From Corallococcus coralloides DSM 2259 (GTDB lineage Bacteria > Myxococcota > Myxococcia > Myxococcales > Myxococcaceae), in contig NC_017030.1 of the NCBI RefSeq assembly GCF_000255295.1, positions 1,612,001-1,676,000 of the forward strand: DNA of 64,000 bases, read 5' to 3'. The notes under the pieces were generated by a model. The model saw only the letters and a program-made list of their open reading frames with translations, was not told the DNA's origin and searched no databases. Positions 1 through 8,159 of this stretch are shown here, one piece after another (position 1 is the stretch's first letter; every line of letters starts with the position of its first letter). A program made the position numbers and the translations under genes.

Positions 1-2494
1 CCAGGCCGCGCAGCCCGCCGAAGCACTGCTCCAGGCGGAAGCCCGCGTGGAGCAACTGACGCAGGCCCTGAATCAGGCCCTGGCCCGCGAAGAGCAGCTC
101 AACGCCGAAGCGAAGAAGACCGCCGAGCAGCTGGAGCAGGCTCGGGCAGAGGCGGCGGCGCGAGCGGAGCAACTCCAGCAGCTCCAGTCCAACTCGGGGA
201 ACCGCGAGGACCAGTTCACGCAGGTCCAGGCCGAAGCCCAGGCCCGCATCGAGCAGCTCACGCAGGCGCTCACCGAAGCGGAAGCCCGAGCGGAGCAGCT
301 CACGCAGGAGCGCGCCGAAGCCGAATCGCGCATCGAAGAACTTGTCCGCGCGCGTGCCGAAGCCGAAGCCCGCGCGGATCAGCTCACGCAGGCACATACC
401 GAAGCCGAATCGCGCATCGAGCAGCTCACGCAGGAGCACGCCGAAGCGAATGCCCGCGCGGATCAGCTTGAGCAGTCGCGCACTGAAGCCGAAGCCCGCA
501 TCGAAGAACTCGTCCGCGAGCGCACCGAAGCGGAATCCCGCGCGGATCAGCTTGCGCAGGCAGGCACCGAAGCCGAATCGCGCATCGAGGAACTCGTCCG
601 CGCGCGCACCGAAGCGGAAGCCCGTGCAGCTCAGTCCCAACAGGCGCGCACCGAAGCCGAGGCCCGCGCGGATCAGCTTGCGCAAGCGCGCACCGAGGCC
701 GAAGCCCGCATCGAACAGCTCACGCAGGCGCGCACGGAGACCGAAGCGCGCGCGGAGGAGTCCACCCGCGTTGGCACCGAGGCCCAGGCCCGCATCGAGC
801 AGCTCACGCAGGCGCTGACCCAGGCCCAGGCCCGCCTGGAGCAACTCACGCAGGCCCTCGCCCAGGCGGAGTCCCGCGCCGAGCAGTCCTCGCACGCCCG
901 GACCGACGCGGACGAACTCGCACGGACCCGCCTGGCCCAGGTTGAACAGGCCCGCGCCGAAGCGGAAGCCACCGCCGACCAACAGCTCCAGGCCCGCACC
1001 GCCGCGGAAGCCCGCGCCCTCCAGGCCGAGCAGAAGGCCGCCGAAGCCACCGCCAAGGCCACCTCCGAAGGACGGCTGCGCACCGTGCTGGAAGTCCGCC
1101 TCGACTCCGAAGGACGGGCACGCCAGGACCTCGAAGCCCGCCTCGAAACCGAGTCCCAGGCCCGTACCGCCGCGGAGTCCCGCCTCGCCGCCGAGACCCA
1201 GGCGCGCACCGAAGCCGAAGCCCGCGCCCGCTCCGAATCCACGGACCTCACGCAGGCCAGAGACACCCTGCAAGCGCAGCTCGACCAGCTCCGCGAGGAG
1301 CTCACCCGCGAGCGCGAAACCCGCGTGAGGCTCGAAGCCGAAGCCGTCGAACAGCGCCTCCAGGCTGAACGCGAGCGTGCAGAGCTCGAAGCCCGAGCGC
1401 AGCGGGACGCGGAGGAAGCCGCGGCCCAGGCCCGCGCCACCATCATCCCCCTCGAATCGCCCGGCCGTCCGGAGATGGCGGTGGCCCGCAGTGGCAGCCT
1501 CACGCAAGAGGGCCTCGCGCGCCTCATCCTGCGCCTCTGCGACGCGCGCATGGAGGTGCGCCTGGAGCTCAAGGTGATGAACGCCTTGCGCGTCCTCTGG
1601 CTGCGCGACGGAGCCCTGGTGGGCGCCGCGTCCTCCGCGCAGGGGGAATCCCTCGTCGACCGCGCCCGCGCGGACGGCCTCATCGACGCGCGCCAGGAAG
1701 CCGAGCTGCGGCTCGTGCGCAGCGCCACCACCGGCACGCTGCTGGAAGCCCTGCGAGGGCGCGGCTACGTGCGCGAAGCCGAATCCGTCCCGCTGGTCCA
1801 GCGCTACACCGAACAGGTCTTCCTGGACGCGCTCTCGGAACCCTCCACGCTCTACCGCCTGGTGCCGGAGCCCGCGCCGCACGAAGTGGCGCTCGCCGCC
1901 GCCACGCGCCCGCCGCTGCACCTGCTCGCGGAAGGGCTGCGCAACACGCTCACCGCCGAGTCGCTCCTGGACGCGGCGGGCTCGCTGCGCGCCCAGGTCG
2001 CCCGAGGCGACGCGCACATGCCCCCCGCGGACTTCGGCCTCTCCGCCCGTGAGCTCCAGCTCCTGCAGGCCGTGGACGGCGAACGCACGCTGGAGTCGCT
2101 GCTCCTGGGCGCGGGCCTGCCGCAGGACGGCGCGCTCAAGACGCTCGCGGTGGCGAGGACGCTGGGCCTCATCGCGCTGCATCCGCCGTCGGAGGACGCC
2201 CAGGGCGACCTGCCGCCGGAGCTGGACGTGCACCGCCTGGAGGCCAAGTTCGAGGAGATCCAGGACGCGGACTACTTCACCGTGTTGGGGCTCGCCCGCT
2301 CGGCTGGCAGCGAGGAGGTCAAGCGGGCCTACGCACTGCTCGCCGCCGAGTTCCACCCGCTGCGCTTCGCCGGCCATCCGGACCCCGCGCTCCAGCACCG
2401 GGCGCAGCAGATCCGCGCGGTGTTGACGGAGGCCGCCCGGGCGTTGGGAGACGACCGCCTGCGGGGCGAGTACGCCCGTAATCTGCTCGACTGA
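1..2494 (+). CDS. Coiled-coil / DUF4388-like / J-like domain protein (5' end outside window)
   Basis: The frame is open from position 2, so the true start lies upstream; a GTG at 47 is only an internal candidate. The first ~480 residues are a charged coiled coil of 14-residue units of the type EAEAR(A/I)(D/E)QL. A globular part follows (about nt 1490-2200) resembling DUF4388-type domains of myxobacterial regulators, beginning near [15 protein letters not shown]. The last ~70 residues fit a J domain ([21 protein letters not shown]), but the HPD tripeptide that stimulates Hsp70 reads HPL. The architecture suggests a cytoplasmic scaffold or signalling protein, possibly linked to motility or polarity; that role is inference. 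The downstream deformylase start lies 53 nt after the stop. Confidence 0.75.
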   Translation, partial: QAAQPAEALLQAEARVEQLTQALNQALAREEQLNAEAKKTAEQLEQARAEAAARAEQLQQLQSNSGNREDQFTQVQAEAQARIEQLTQALTEAEARAEQLTQERAEAESRIEELVRARAEAEARADQLTQAHTEAESRIEQLTQEHAEANARADQLEQSRTEAEARIEELVRERTEAESRADQLAQAGTEAESRIEELVRARTEAEARAAQSQQARTEAEARADQLAQARTEAEARIEQLTQARTETEARAEESTRVGTEAQARIEQLTQALTQAQARLEQLTQALAQAESRAEQSSHARTDADELARTRLAQVEQARAEAEATADQQLQARTAAEARALQAEQKAAEATAKATSEGRLRTVLEVRLDSEGRARQDLEARLETESQARTAAESRLAAETQARTEAEARARSESTDLTQARDTLQAQLDQLREELTRERETRVRLEAEAVEQRLQAERERAELEARAQRDAEEAAAQARATIIPLESPGRPEMAVARSGSLTQEGLARLILRLCDARMEVRLELKVMNALRVLWLRDGALVGAASSAQGESLVDRARADGLIDARQEAELRLVRSATTGTLLEALRGRGYVREAESVPLVQRYTEQVFLDALSEPSTLYRLVPEPAPHEVALAAATRPPLHLLAEGLRNTLTAESLLDAAGSLRAQVARGDAHMPPADFGLSARELQLLQAVDGERTLESLLLGAGLPQDGALKTLAVARTLGLIALHPPSEDAQGDLPPELDVHRLEAKFEEIQDADYFTVLGLARSAGSEEVKRAYALLAAEFHPLRFAGHPDPALQHRAQQIRAVLTEAARALGDDRLRGEYARNLLD
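240..900 (+). repeat. In-gene 42-bp tandem repeats encoding 14-residue coiled-coil units
   Basis: Imperfect direct repeats with a 42-nt period lie inside the first gene. Each encodes about two heptads of the form AEAR-x-(D/E)QL-T-QAR-TE. The units differ at synonymous and conservative positions (for example GCGGATCAGCTT alternating with GAAGAACTCGTC), so this is an old, selected protein repeat rather than a fresh DNA expansion. Arrays like this are prone to copy-number change and short-read misassembly. Confidence 0.75.
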
Positions 2495-2547
2495 TGCCCG
2501 GTGGAACGGTTGCCCGTCGCGGTCCGGAGGGGTTAAGAGTCCCCTCC

Positions 2548-3075
2548 ATGGTTCGCGAGATTCTCATCTGGCCCGACCCCATCCTGAAGCAGAAGGCCAA
2601 GCCGGTGGCGAAGGTGGACGACAAGGTCCGCGCGCTCATCAAGGACATGTTCGAGACCATGTACGCTGCCGAGGGCGTCGGTCTCGCCGCGCCGCAGGTG
2701 GGCATCCTCCAGCGCATCATCGTCCTGGACACCCGGCCGCAGCAGCCGGACTCCAAGCCCCTGGCGATGATCAACCCGGAGTTCGTCTCGCTCGAAGGGG
2801 AGACGACCTACACGGAGGGCTGCCTCTCCATCCCCGGTGAAGCCGAGGACGTGGACCGCGCCGCCTTCGCCACGGTGCGCTACCTGGACGAAGAGGGCCA
2901 GGAGCAGACGCTGCGCTGTGACGGCCTGCTGGCCATCGCCGTGCAGCACGAGACGGACCACCTGGACGGCACCGTCTTCGTGGACCACGTCTCCACGCTC
3001 AAGCGCGAGTTCATCCGCAAGCGCATGAAGAAGCTCAAGGCCTCGCGCGAGCAGGGCGCTCCGGCGTCCGCTTAA
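2548..3075 (+). CDS. def: Peptide deformylase
   Basis: Removes the N-formyl group from nascent proteins at the ribosomal exit, using a bound Fe2+ or similar metal. All three family motifs are present: GVGLAAPQ (residues 43-50), EGCLS with metal ligand Cys92, and QHETDH with ligands His134 and His138 and catalytic Glu135. The open frame begins upstream at 2494, overlapping the preceding stop, but the ATG at 2548 gives the usual N-terminus (MVREILIWPDP) and a normal 175-residue length, so I chose it. Its TAA stop lies in a TTAA that also supplies the stop of the convergent endonuclease III gene. Confidence 0.96.
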   Translation: MVREILIWPDPILKQKAKPVAKVDDKVRALIKDMFETMYAAEGVGLAAPQVGILQRIIVLDTRPQQPDSKPLAMINPEFVSLEGETTYTEGCLSIPGEAEDVDRAAFATVRYLDEEGQEQTLRCDGLLAIAVQHETDHLDGTVFVDHVSTLKREFIRKRMKKLKASREQGAPASA

Positions 3076-3782
3076 GCCTTCGCGGTGGCGCGCACGCCCT
3101 TCTTCGGGCACCGGTCCGCCACCACGCAGGAGCCGCAATCGGGTGAGCGCGCGAAGCACGTGCGCCGCCCGTGCCACACCAGCAGCTGATGCCCCAGCGT
3201 CCACCGCTCGCGAGGCAGCAGCGCCTGCAGGTCCTTCTCCACCTTGTCCGGGTCTTCGTGCGGGGTGAAGCCCAGCCGGTACGCCAGCCGCTTCACGTGC
3301 GTGTCCACGGGGAAGGCCGCGTCGCCGCCCAGGTGGATGCACACCACGCCCGCGGTCTTCAGCCCCACGCCCGGCAGCTGCGCCAGCGTGTCGCGCGTGA
3401 GCGGCACCTGTCCGCCATGCTCCGCCACGAGCGCGCGCGCAGTGGCGACGATGTTCTTCGCCTTCGCGCGGTACAGCCCGCAGGTGCGGATGAAGGGCTC
3501 CACGTCCGTGGGCTCGACGCGCGCGTAGGCCTGCGCATCCGGGAAGCGGGCGAACAGGGCAGGGGTCACCAGGTTGACGCGCTTGTCGGTGCACTGCGCG
3601 GACAGGATGACGGCGACCAGCAGCTCCAGCGGCGTGCGGTAGTCCAGCTCGATGCGGGCGTCCGGCATGGCTGCTTCCAGACCGTCCAGGACCGACACCG
3701 CACGCTGCCGCTTCTCACCCACTGTCTCTCGTCGGGCCACGCGGGCGTTGTATGTCACGGGGCGGCCCCGCCCAAGCGCCAT
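3072..3782 (-). CDS. nth: Endonuclease III, DNA glycosylase/AP lyase
   Basis: Base-excision repair enzyme that removes oxidised pyrimidines and cleaves the abasic site. The helix-hairpin-helix LPGVGLKTA carries catalytic Lys142, and catalytic Asp160 sits in FPVDTHVKRL. The C-terminus holds a 4Fe-4S loop with Cys209, 216, 219 and 225 (C-x6-C-x2-C-x5-C). At 236 residues it is about 25 longer than E. coli Nth because of an N-terminal extension; the ATG at 3782 is the longest choice and a GTG nine codons in is possible. It ends tail to tail with def, the two stops sharing one TTAA, and starts 35 nt from the divergent threonine aldolase gene. Confidence 0.95.
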   Translation of the reverse strand: MALGRGRPVTYNARVARRETVGEKRQRAVSVLDGLEAAMPDARIELDYRTPLELLVAVILSAQCTDKRVNLVTPALFARFPDAQAYARVEPTDVEPFIRTCGLYRAKAKNIVATARALVAEHGGQVPLTRDTLAQLPGVGLKTAGVVCIHLGGDAAFPVDTHVKRLAYRLGFTPHEDPDKVEKDLQALLPRERWTLGHQLLVWHGRRTCFARSPDCGSCVVADRCPKKGVRATAKA

Positions 3783-3817
3783 GGCGGGGCATCCCTTTTC
3801 ACGCAGCGAGGAGAACC

Positions 3818-4843
3818 ATGAAGCCCATCGACTTCCGCTCCGACACCGTGACGAAGCCCACGCCCGCCATGCGCAGGCTCATCGCCGACGCGGAGGTGGG
3901 CGACGACGTCTACGGCGAGGACCCCACCGTGCGCCGCCTGGAGGAGCGCGTGGCCGAGCGGCTCGGCCTGGAGGCCGCCGTCTTCGTCCCCTCCGGCACG
4001 CAGGCGAATCAGATCGCCATCGGCGCGTACTGCCGTCCCGGCGACGAGGTGCTCACGGAGGAGGGCAGCCACATCCTCCAGTACGAAGGCGGCGCGGTGC
4101 CGGCGCTGTGGGGCGTGCAGCCGGGGCCCCTGCCGGGCGAGCGCGGCCTGCTGAAGCCGGAGACCGTCACGGCGGCGGTGCGCGAGGACAACATCCACAA
4201 CCCGCGCACGCGCCTGCTGTCGCTGGAGAACACGCACAACCGCGGCGGCGGCACGGTGTGGCCGGTGGAGCGCTTCAAGGCGGTGGTGGAGGCGGGGCGC
4301 AAGGCCGGGCTCGCGGTGCACCTGGACGGCGCGCGGCTGTTCAACGCGGAGGTGGCGGCGGGCCAGCCCGCGTCCGCGTGGGCGTCGCTGACGGACTCGA
4401 CGTCGGTGTGCTTCTCGAAGGGGCTGGGCGCGCCGGTGGGCTCGGCGCTCGCGGGCAAGAAGGACGTCATCCGCGAGGCGCGGCGGCTGCGCAAGCGGCT
4501 GGGCGGAGGCATGCGGCAGGCGGGCATCCTCGCGGCGGCGGCGCTGTACGCGCTGGAGCACCACGTGGAGCGCCTGGCCGAGGACCACGCCAACGCGCGC
4601 CGGCTGGCGGAAGGCCTGGCCCAGGTGCCGGGCGTGAAGGTGGACCTGGCGCGGGTGGAGACGAACATGGTGTTCGCGGACCTGGTGCGTCCGGCGGCGG
4701 AGGCCTCCGCGCTGCTGCTGAAGCAGGGCGTGCTCGCCAACCCCACCGGCCCGCACTCCATCCGCCTCGTGTGCCACCTGGACGTGTCCACCGCGGACAT
4801 CGACGACGCCTTGGCGCGCATCCGCAAGGCCTTCGCCGGCTGA
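3818..4843 (+). CDS. ltaE: Low-specificity L-threonine aldolase
   Basis: PLP enzyme cleaving L-threonine or L-allo-threonine to glycine and acetaldehyde. The N-terminus IDFRSDTVTKPTPAMR and the VGDDVYGEDPTV segment are family hallmarks. The PLP-binding lysine is Lys201 in CFSKGLGAPVGS, and the Asp of VHLDGAR (residue 170) would contact the pyridine nitrogen. I chose ATG 3818, preceded by GCGAGGAGAACC, over the upstream in-frame start at 3752 because it gives the conserved N-terminus and a typical 341 residues. It is a single gene, divergent from nth. A 27-bp palindrome follows 39 nt after the stop. Confidence 0.93.
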   Translation: MKPIDFRSDTVTKPTPAMRRLIADAEVGDDVYGEDPTVRRLEERVAERLGLEAAVFVPSGTQANQIAIGAYCRPGDEVLTEEGSHILQYEGGAVPALWGVQPGPLPGERGLLKPETVTAAVREDNIHNPRTRLLSLENTHNRGGGTVWPVERFKAVVEAGRKAGLAVHLDGARLFNAEVAAGQPASAWASLTDSTSVCFSKGLGAPVGSALAGKKDVIREARRLRKRLGGGMRQAGILAAAALYALEHHVERLAEDHANARRLAEGLAQVPGVKVDLARVETNMVFADLVRPAAEASALLLKQGVLANPTGPHSIRLVCHLDVSTADIDDALARIRKAFAG

Positions 4844-4882
4844 CCCAGGCGGCACTGTCCGCGCGCCCGCCGCGGCCTTCCA

Positions 4883-4909
4883 GAACCTGTCCGACAGTCG
4901 GACAGGTTC
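4883..4909. repeat. 27-bp near-perfect palindrome downstream of ltaE
   Basis: Arms GAACCTGTCCGAC (4883-4895) and GTCGGACAGGTTC (4897-4909) are perfect 13-bp inverted repeats around a single A. It sits 39 nt after the ltaE stop and 148 nt before the next gene. In RNA it would fold into a strong hairpin, so it may end or stabilise the ltaE transcript, although there is no following T run. It could instead be a dyad protein-binding site. I saw no second copy in this window. Confidence 0.6.
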
Positions 4910-5057
4910 GCGGGCGGCGACGCTGACGGGCAGCCCCGAGAGGCGAGCCCCCTCCACGCCACCAGGTGCGAACCGCACGCACCTGTGCGCTAGGGGAAAT
5001 GATCCACGCCCCCAGGGCGGGTGGACGGCCCGGCGCGCGTGGTAGGCTCGCCGCGCC

Positions 5058-6077
5058 GTGCGCCGACCCGCCGTCCTTGCCCTGTTGGCCCTCTCCGCCT
5101 GCGCGACGCCGCAGCCGGGGAAGATGAGCTTTGAAGAGCTGTACGCCACCTCGGGCGACAGCGGCTTCGCCAGCACCAGCACGCCCTTCCTCCCCCGCGA
5201 ACCGGACCGCGCCCGCGGCCCGCTGGCGCCGGAACGCTCCCCGGAGCTCGAAGCCGCCCTCGCCGCGTTCACGCAGCAGGCCCAGGCCTACCGCGCGAAG
5301 GTCCAGCGCGGCAGCGCCATGCCCGTCGAGCAGGTGCGCAACTGGGAGGCGATGAACGCGGCCCTGGACGCCTTCCTGGCCCGGCCGGTGGAGCACACCG
5401 ACACCCGCGACCTGACGCGCGCCCGGGGCGTGATGGAGGCGGAGCTGGAGCAGGACGCGCGCCTGTACGGCGACATACCGGGCTCGCTCGCGGAGTCCGT
5501 GGTGGTGCGCGTGGGCCGGCTCATCGTGCGCGCGTCCACGCTGCGCCGCTGGGCGCAGCCGCCGGAGCCCTCCGGTCCGCCGCGCCTCGCCTGGCCCGTG
5601 GAGCCGGTCACCATCACCAGCCTCTACGGCGACCGCTGGCACCCCATCACCGGCCAGCTGCGCCGCCACTCGGGCGTGGACCTGGCGGCGCGGCGGGGCC
5701 AGCCCGTGGGCGTCGCGGACCGGGGCGTCGTCCTGCGCGCCGGCTGGAACGGCGACCACGGCAAGATGGTGGAGGTCCAGCACGACGGCCAGTGGGTGAC
5801 GCGCTACAGCCACCTGTCCGAGGTCCTGGTGACGACCGGCGAGGTGCTGGCGAGGGGCGAGGTGGTGGGGCTCGCGGGGGACACGGGCCTGGCGACCGGC
5901 GTCCACGTCCACTTCGAGCTCTGGCACGACGGCAGTTCACTGGATCCGCTGGAGGCGCTCGTCGCCCCCGAGGCGGCCCCGGACACGTCCGAAGAGCGTC
6001 CCGTGGCCCGCATGCCGGCGGAGTCCCCCGTCCTCACGTCCCAGGGGCGCCACCCGGCCGCGGGTTCGCGCCCCTGA
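5058..6077 (+). CDS. M23-family metallopeptidase lipoprotein
   Basis: Probable envelope-anchored LytM-type protein acting on peptidoglycan cross-bridges, or activating an amidase. The GTG start gives a lipoprotein signal with lipobox LSAC, the acylated residue being Cys15. A helical region of about 150 residues precedes the M23 domain (residues ~175-300). Zinc-site residues are visible: His204 and Asp208 in HSGVDLAA, and His283-x-His285 in HVHFEL. These match the H-x3-D and H-x-H ligands of active enzymes, so it need not be a degenerate activator. The C-terminal tail is Pro/Glu-rich. It stands alone between ltaE and the convergent HU gene. Confidence 0.9.
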   Translation: MRRPAVLALLALSACATPQPGKMSFEELYATSGDSGFASTSTPFLPREPDRARGPLAPERSPELEAALAAFTQQAQAYRAKVQRGSAMPVEQVRNWEAMNAALDAFLARPVEHTDTRDLTRARGVMEAELEQDARLYGDIPGSLAESVVVRVGRLIVRASTLRRWAQPPEPSGPPRLAWPVEPVTITSLYGDRWHPITGQLRRHSGVDLAARRGQPVGVADRGVVLRAGWNGDHGKMVEVQHDGQWVTRYSHLSEVLVTTGEVLARGEVVGLAGDTGLATGVHVHFELWHDGSSLDPLEALVAPEAAPDTSEERPVARMPAESPVLTSQGRHPAAGSRP

Positions 6078-6107
6078 GGGGGACGGGCCTTCACGACGGC
6101 CCTGCGA

Positions 6108-6377
6108 CTACAGCGAGTTCTTCAGCTCCTTGGCCGGACGGAAACCGACCGTCTTCGACGCCTTCAGCTTCATCATCTCGTTGGTCTGCGGGTTGCGGAT
6201 CTTCCGCGCCTTGCGCGAACGCAGCGACCACGTGCCGAACCCGGGGTAGCTGAAGCGGGTGTCCTTCTTCACCGCCTTGCCGATGTTGGTGAAGACGCTG
6301 TCGAGGATCTGGGCGGCCTGCTTCTTCGTGAGCTTCGACTGCGCAGCCACCACTTCCACGAGCTCTGCCTTGGTCAT
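6108..6377 (-). CDS. HU/IHF-family DNA-binding protein
   Basis: A small nucleoid protein of 89 residues that bends and compacts DNA as a dimer. It shows the family layout: two N-terminal helices (TKAELVEVVAAQSKLTKKQA), then FSYPGFGTWSLRSRKARKIRNP forming the beta-arm base and DNA-contacting arm, and a C-terminal GFRPAKELKNSL. A much longer open frame starts at 6518, but ATG 6377 with AGGGAGGGG just upstream gives the family N-terminus. A TTGACA box about 70 nt upstream suggests its own promoter. Several HU paralogues are common in myxobacteria; which one this is cannot be told. Confidence 0.93.
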   Translation of the reverse strand: MTKAELVEVVAAQSKLTKKQAAQILDSVFTNIGKAVKKDTRFSYPGFGTWSLRSRKARKIRNPQTNEMMKLKASKTVGFRPAKELKNSL

Positions 6378-6425
6378 GACACCCCTCCCTCTTGCGTTGT
6401 CTGGCGTTGATCGAGCGGATGGCGG

Positions 6426-6454
6426 AGGTAACAAATCGAGGTTTCGACTGTCAA
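6426..6454 (-). promoter_or_regulatory. Putative sigma70-type promoter of the HU gene
   Basis: On the reverse strand a perfect -35 box TTGACA (6454-6449) is followed after 17 nt by TTACCT (6431-6426), a weak -10 match. The position leaves a leader of roughly 40 nt before the HU start at 6377, with a good ribosome-binding site. The -35 is convincing; the -10 is not. Confidence 0.42.
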
Positions 6455-6585
6455 TGCGCCACCTGCTCCCAGGCCGGAAAATCGGCCTCCGGATGAAAAC
6501 TGGCCTCTGAAAATACACCCTGTAGAGAGACGGGAGGATCGCATCTTTTGATACATCCTCACACTCCCGCTTTTCACATCAGGGA

Positions 6586-6640
6586 AAGTGATCGCCTGAT
6601 GATCGGTTTCGCATGAAAGGCATTGGAAAATCGATCACTT
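6586..6640. repeat. 9-bp inverted repeat in the HU/beta-helix intergenic region
   Basis: AAGTGATCG (6586-6594) and CGATCACTT (6632-6640) are exact inverted repeats 37 nt apart, about 50 nt upstream of the GTG at 6690. A third related half-site, TGATGATCGG, lies between them (6597-6606). The arrangement could be a pair of operator half-sites controlling the beta-helix gene. No regulator is identifiable. Confidence 0.4.
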
Positions 6641-6689
6641 AGCAGTCGCCGCTGATCCAGCTCCAGCAGGGTGCCATCAGGGGGCTAGA

Positions 6690-8159
6690 GTGCCTGCCCG
6701 CGTGCCCGCCCGACTGCTTCCATGGATTCTCGTCCTGTTGTGCACCTGCTCGCGGCCGTCCCCACGGCCCCAGGCGACGGGCGAGCTCTGGGTGGACGCA
6801 AGGGCCTCGGGCGGCGACGGCACCCGGGAGCGGCCCCTGCGTTCGCTGGCAGACGCCCTGGCCCGCCCCGGTCCGAAGCGCGTGCGCCTGGCCTCCGGAC
6901 GCTACGAAGGCCCCTTCCGGCTGCCGGAGGGCACGCAGCTCGTGGGGTCGGGCTCCTCCACGATCCTGATCGCAGCGGACCTCGACACCTCCGTGGTGGA
7001 GGCGCCAGGGGACACCGCCCTGGAGTCCCTGACGGTCGAGGGCGGCGGCTGGGGGCTGGAGGCCCGGGGCCCCGTGCGGGTCCAGACCGTGACCTTCCGG
7101 AACCAGGCCCGGGGCGCCATCCGGCTGGGCGCGGGTCCGCTGGAGGGCAGGGGGCTTCGCTTCGAGGCAGGGGCGGTCAGCCAGGCGCCGGTCGCGGTGG
7201 GTGTGCTCGTGGAGGCCGGAACCGCGGGGGGCTCCGCGCCGTCCCTGATCCTCCGGGACAGCGCGTTCACAGGGGCCTACGACCGCGCGGTTCGGGTCCG
7301 GGGTGGGGCCTCGGTGCGCCTGGAGGGGGTGGACTTCCAGGGCCCCCGGATGGCGCTGAGCCAGGACGGCGGCGTGGCGGAGGTCGAACGGGCGCGAGCC
7401 TCGGGGGGCTCGGGCACGGCGTTCTCCACGGTGGGGGGCGCGCTGACGCTGGTGGACGTCCGGGTCCAGGGCCACGAGTACGCCGTGACGGCCAACCAGG
7501 CCCGGCTGTCGGTGCGGGGCTTCAGCTCGGAGCACGCCACGCGCGCGGGCATGGGGCTCACCGCGACGACCGGCCTGCTGGAGGACGTGGCCGTGAAGGA
7601 CGCGGGCAGCTACGGAGCGCTTCAGCTCACCGCCTCGGACCTGGAGGTGCGGCGCTTCCGCCTGGAGGGCTCACGGGAATACGGCGTGGTGGCGCTGCAG
7701 GGCCGCGTGCGCCTTCGGGACGGCATCATCAAGGGCGTGAGCACCGCGGATGGCCTCGCGGGAGACGGGCTCCACCTGCGCCGGGTGGAAGCGGACGTCG
7801 ACACCGTGACCGTCGAGGGCGCGAAGGGCACCTGCGTGCTGGCGACGCAGCGGGCCCGCGCGACGCTCCGCAACGCCCGGCTCTCGGGCTGCGGGCTCGC
7901 CGCGCTGGCGGTGGATTCGAAGGCCACCCTGGAGTCCCGGAACGTCGACGTGCGCGACACCCCGGGCTCCATCCTGCTGGCCATCGAAGACGGCCAGTTG
8001 CAGGTGGAGGACCTCACCGCGAAGGACGCGCGGGGCGAACTGGTCTCCACCGACTGCCAGGGCCAGACGCGCGTCCGACTCCGCCACGTCGAAGCGGGCA
8101 CCAGGCGAGGACTGGACTCCCCCTGCGTCCAGCTCGACGCCCGCCCGCCTCAGCCCTGA
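6690..8159 (+). CDS. Secreted right-handed beta-helix protein
   Basis: The protein has 489 residues. An N-terminal hydrophobic segment (WILVLLCTC) looks like a secretion signal; the two cysteines do not make a clean lipobox, so lipidation is uncertain. Residues ~33-80 resemble the start of DUF1565/pectate-lyase-like proteins (ELWVDARASGGDGTRERPLRSLADAL). The rest is repeated short beta-strand units with Gly, Val, Leu and Arg in register, as in parallel beta-helices. No catalytic cluster was recognised, so a surface-binding or structural role is as likely as a glycan lyase. The start is GTG. The convergent hydrolase gene overlaps its end by 10 nt. Confidence 0.75.
   Translation: MPARVPARLLPWILVLLCTCSRPSPRPQATGELWVDARASGGDGTRERPLRSLADALARPGPKRVRLASGRYEGPFRLPEGTQLVGSGSSTILIAADLDTSVVEAPGDTALESLTVEGGGWGLEARGPVRVQTVTFRNQARGAIRLGAGPLEGRGLRFEAGAVSQAPVAVGVLVEAGTAGGSAPSLILRDSAFTGAYDRAVRVRGGASVRLEGVDFQGPRMALSQDGGVAEVERARASGGSGTAFSTVGGALTLVDVRVQGHEYAVTANQARLSVRGFSSEHATRAGMGLTATTGLLEDVAVKDAGSYGALQLTASDLEVRRFRLEGSREYGVVALQGRVRLRDGIIKGVSTADGLAGDGLHLRRVEADVDTVTVEGAKGTCVLATQRARATLRNARLSGCGLAALAVDSKATLESRNVDVRDTPGSILLAIEDGQLQVEDLTAKDARGELVSTDCQGQTRVRLRHVEAGTRRGLDSPCVQLDARPPQP

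Larger units (their letters stand above)
6378..6689. other. 312-bp AT-richer intergenic region between HU and beta-helix genes
   Basis: No convincing gene lies here. Next to the HU start is a probable HU promoter (6426-6454). Further on, about 6490-6640 is markedly poorer in G+C than the surroundings, with short A and T runs and an inverted repeat (6586-6594 with 6632-6640). The region must also hold the promoter of the divergent beta-helix gene starting at 6690, which I could not place. Confidence 0.6.

Noticed and set aside
240-900. Possible CRISPR-like or minisatellite array
   Set aside because: The 42-nt units are all in one open frame and encode regular heptads, with no unique spacers, so this is a coiled-coil gene.
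3072-3075. Shared TTAA stop of def and nth as a functional palindrome
   Set aside because: Four bases are too short for meaning; it simply reflects tight convergent packing.
6085-6102. GGGCC/GGCCC hairpin between the M23 and HU genes as a terminator
   Set aside because: Only a 5-bp stem with an 8-nt loop and no T run; such pairs are frequent by chance at this base composition.
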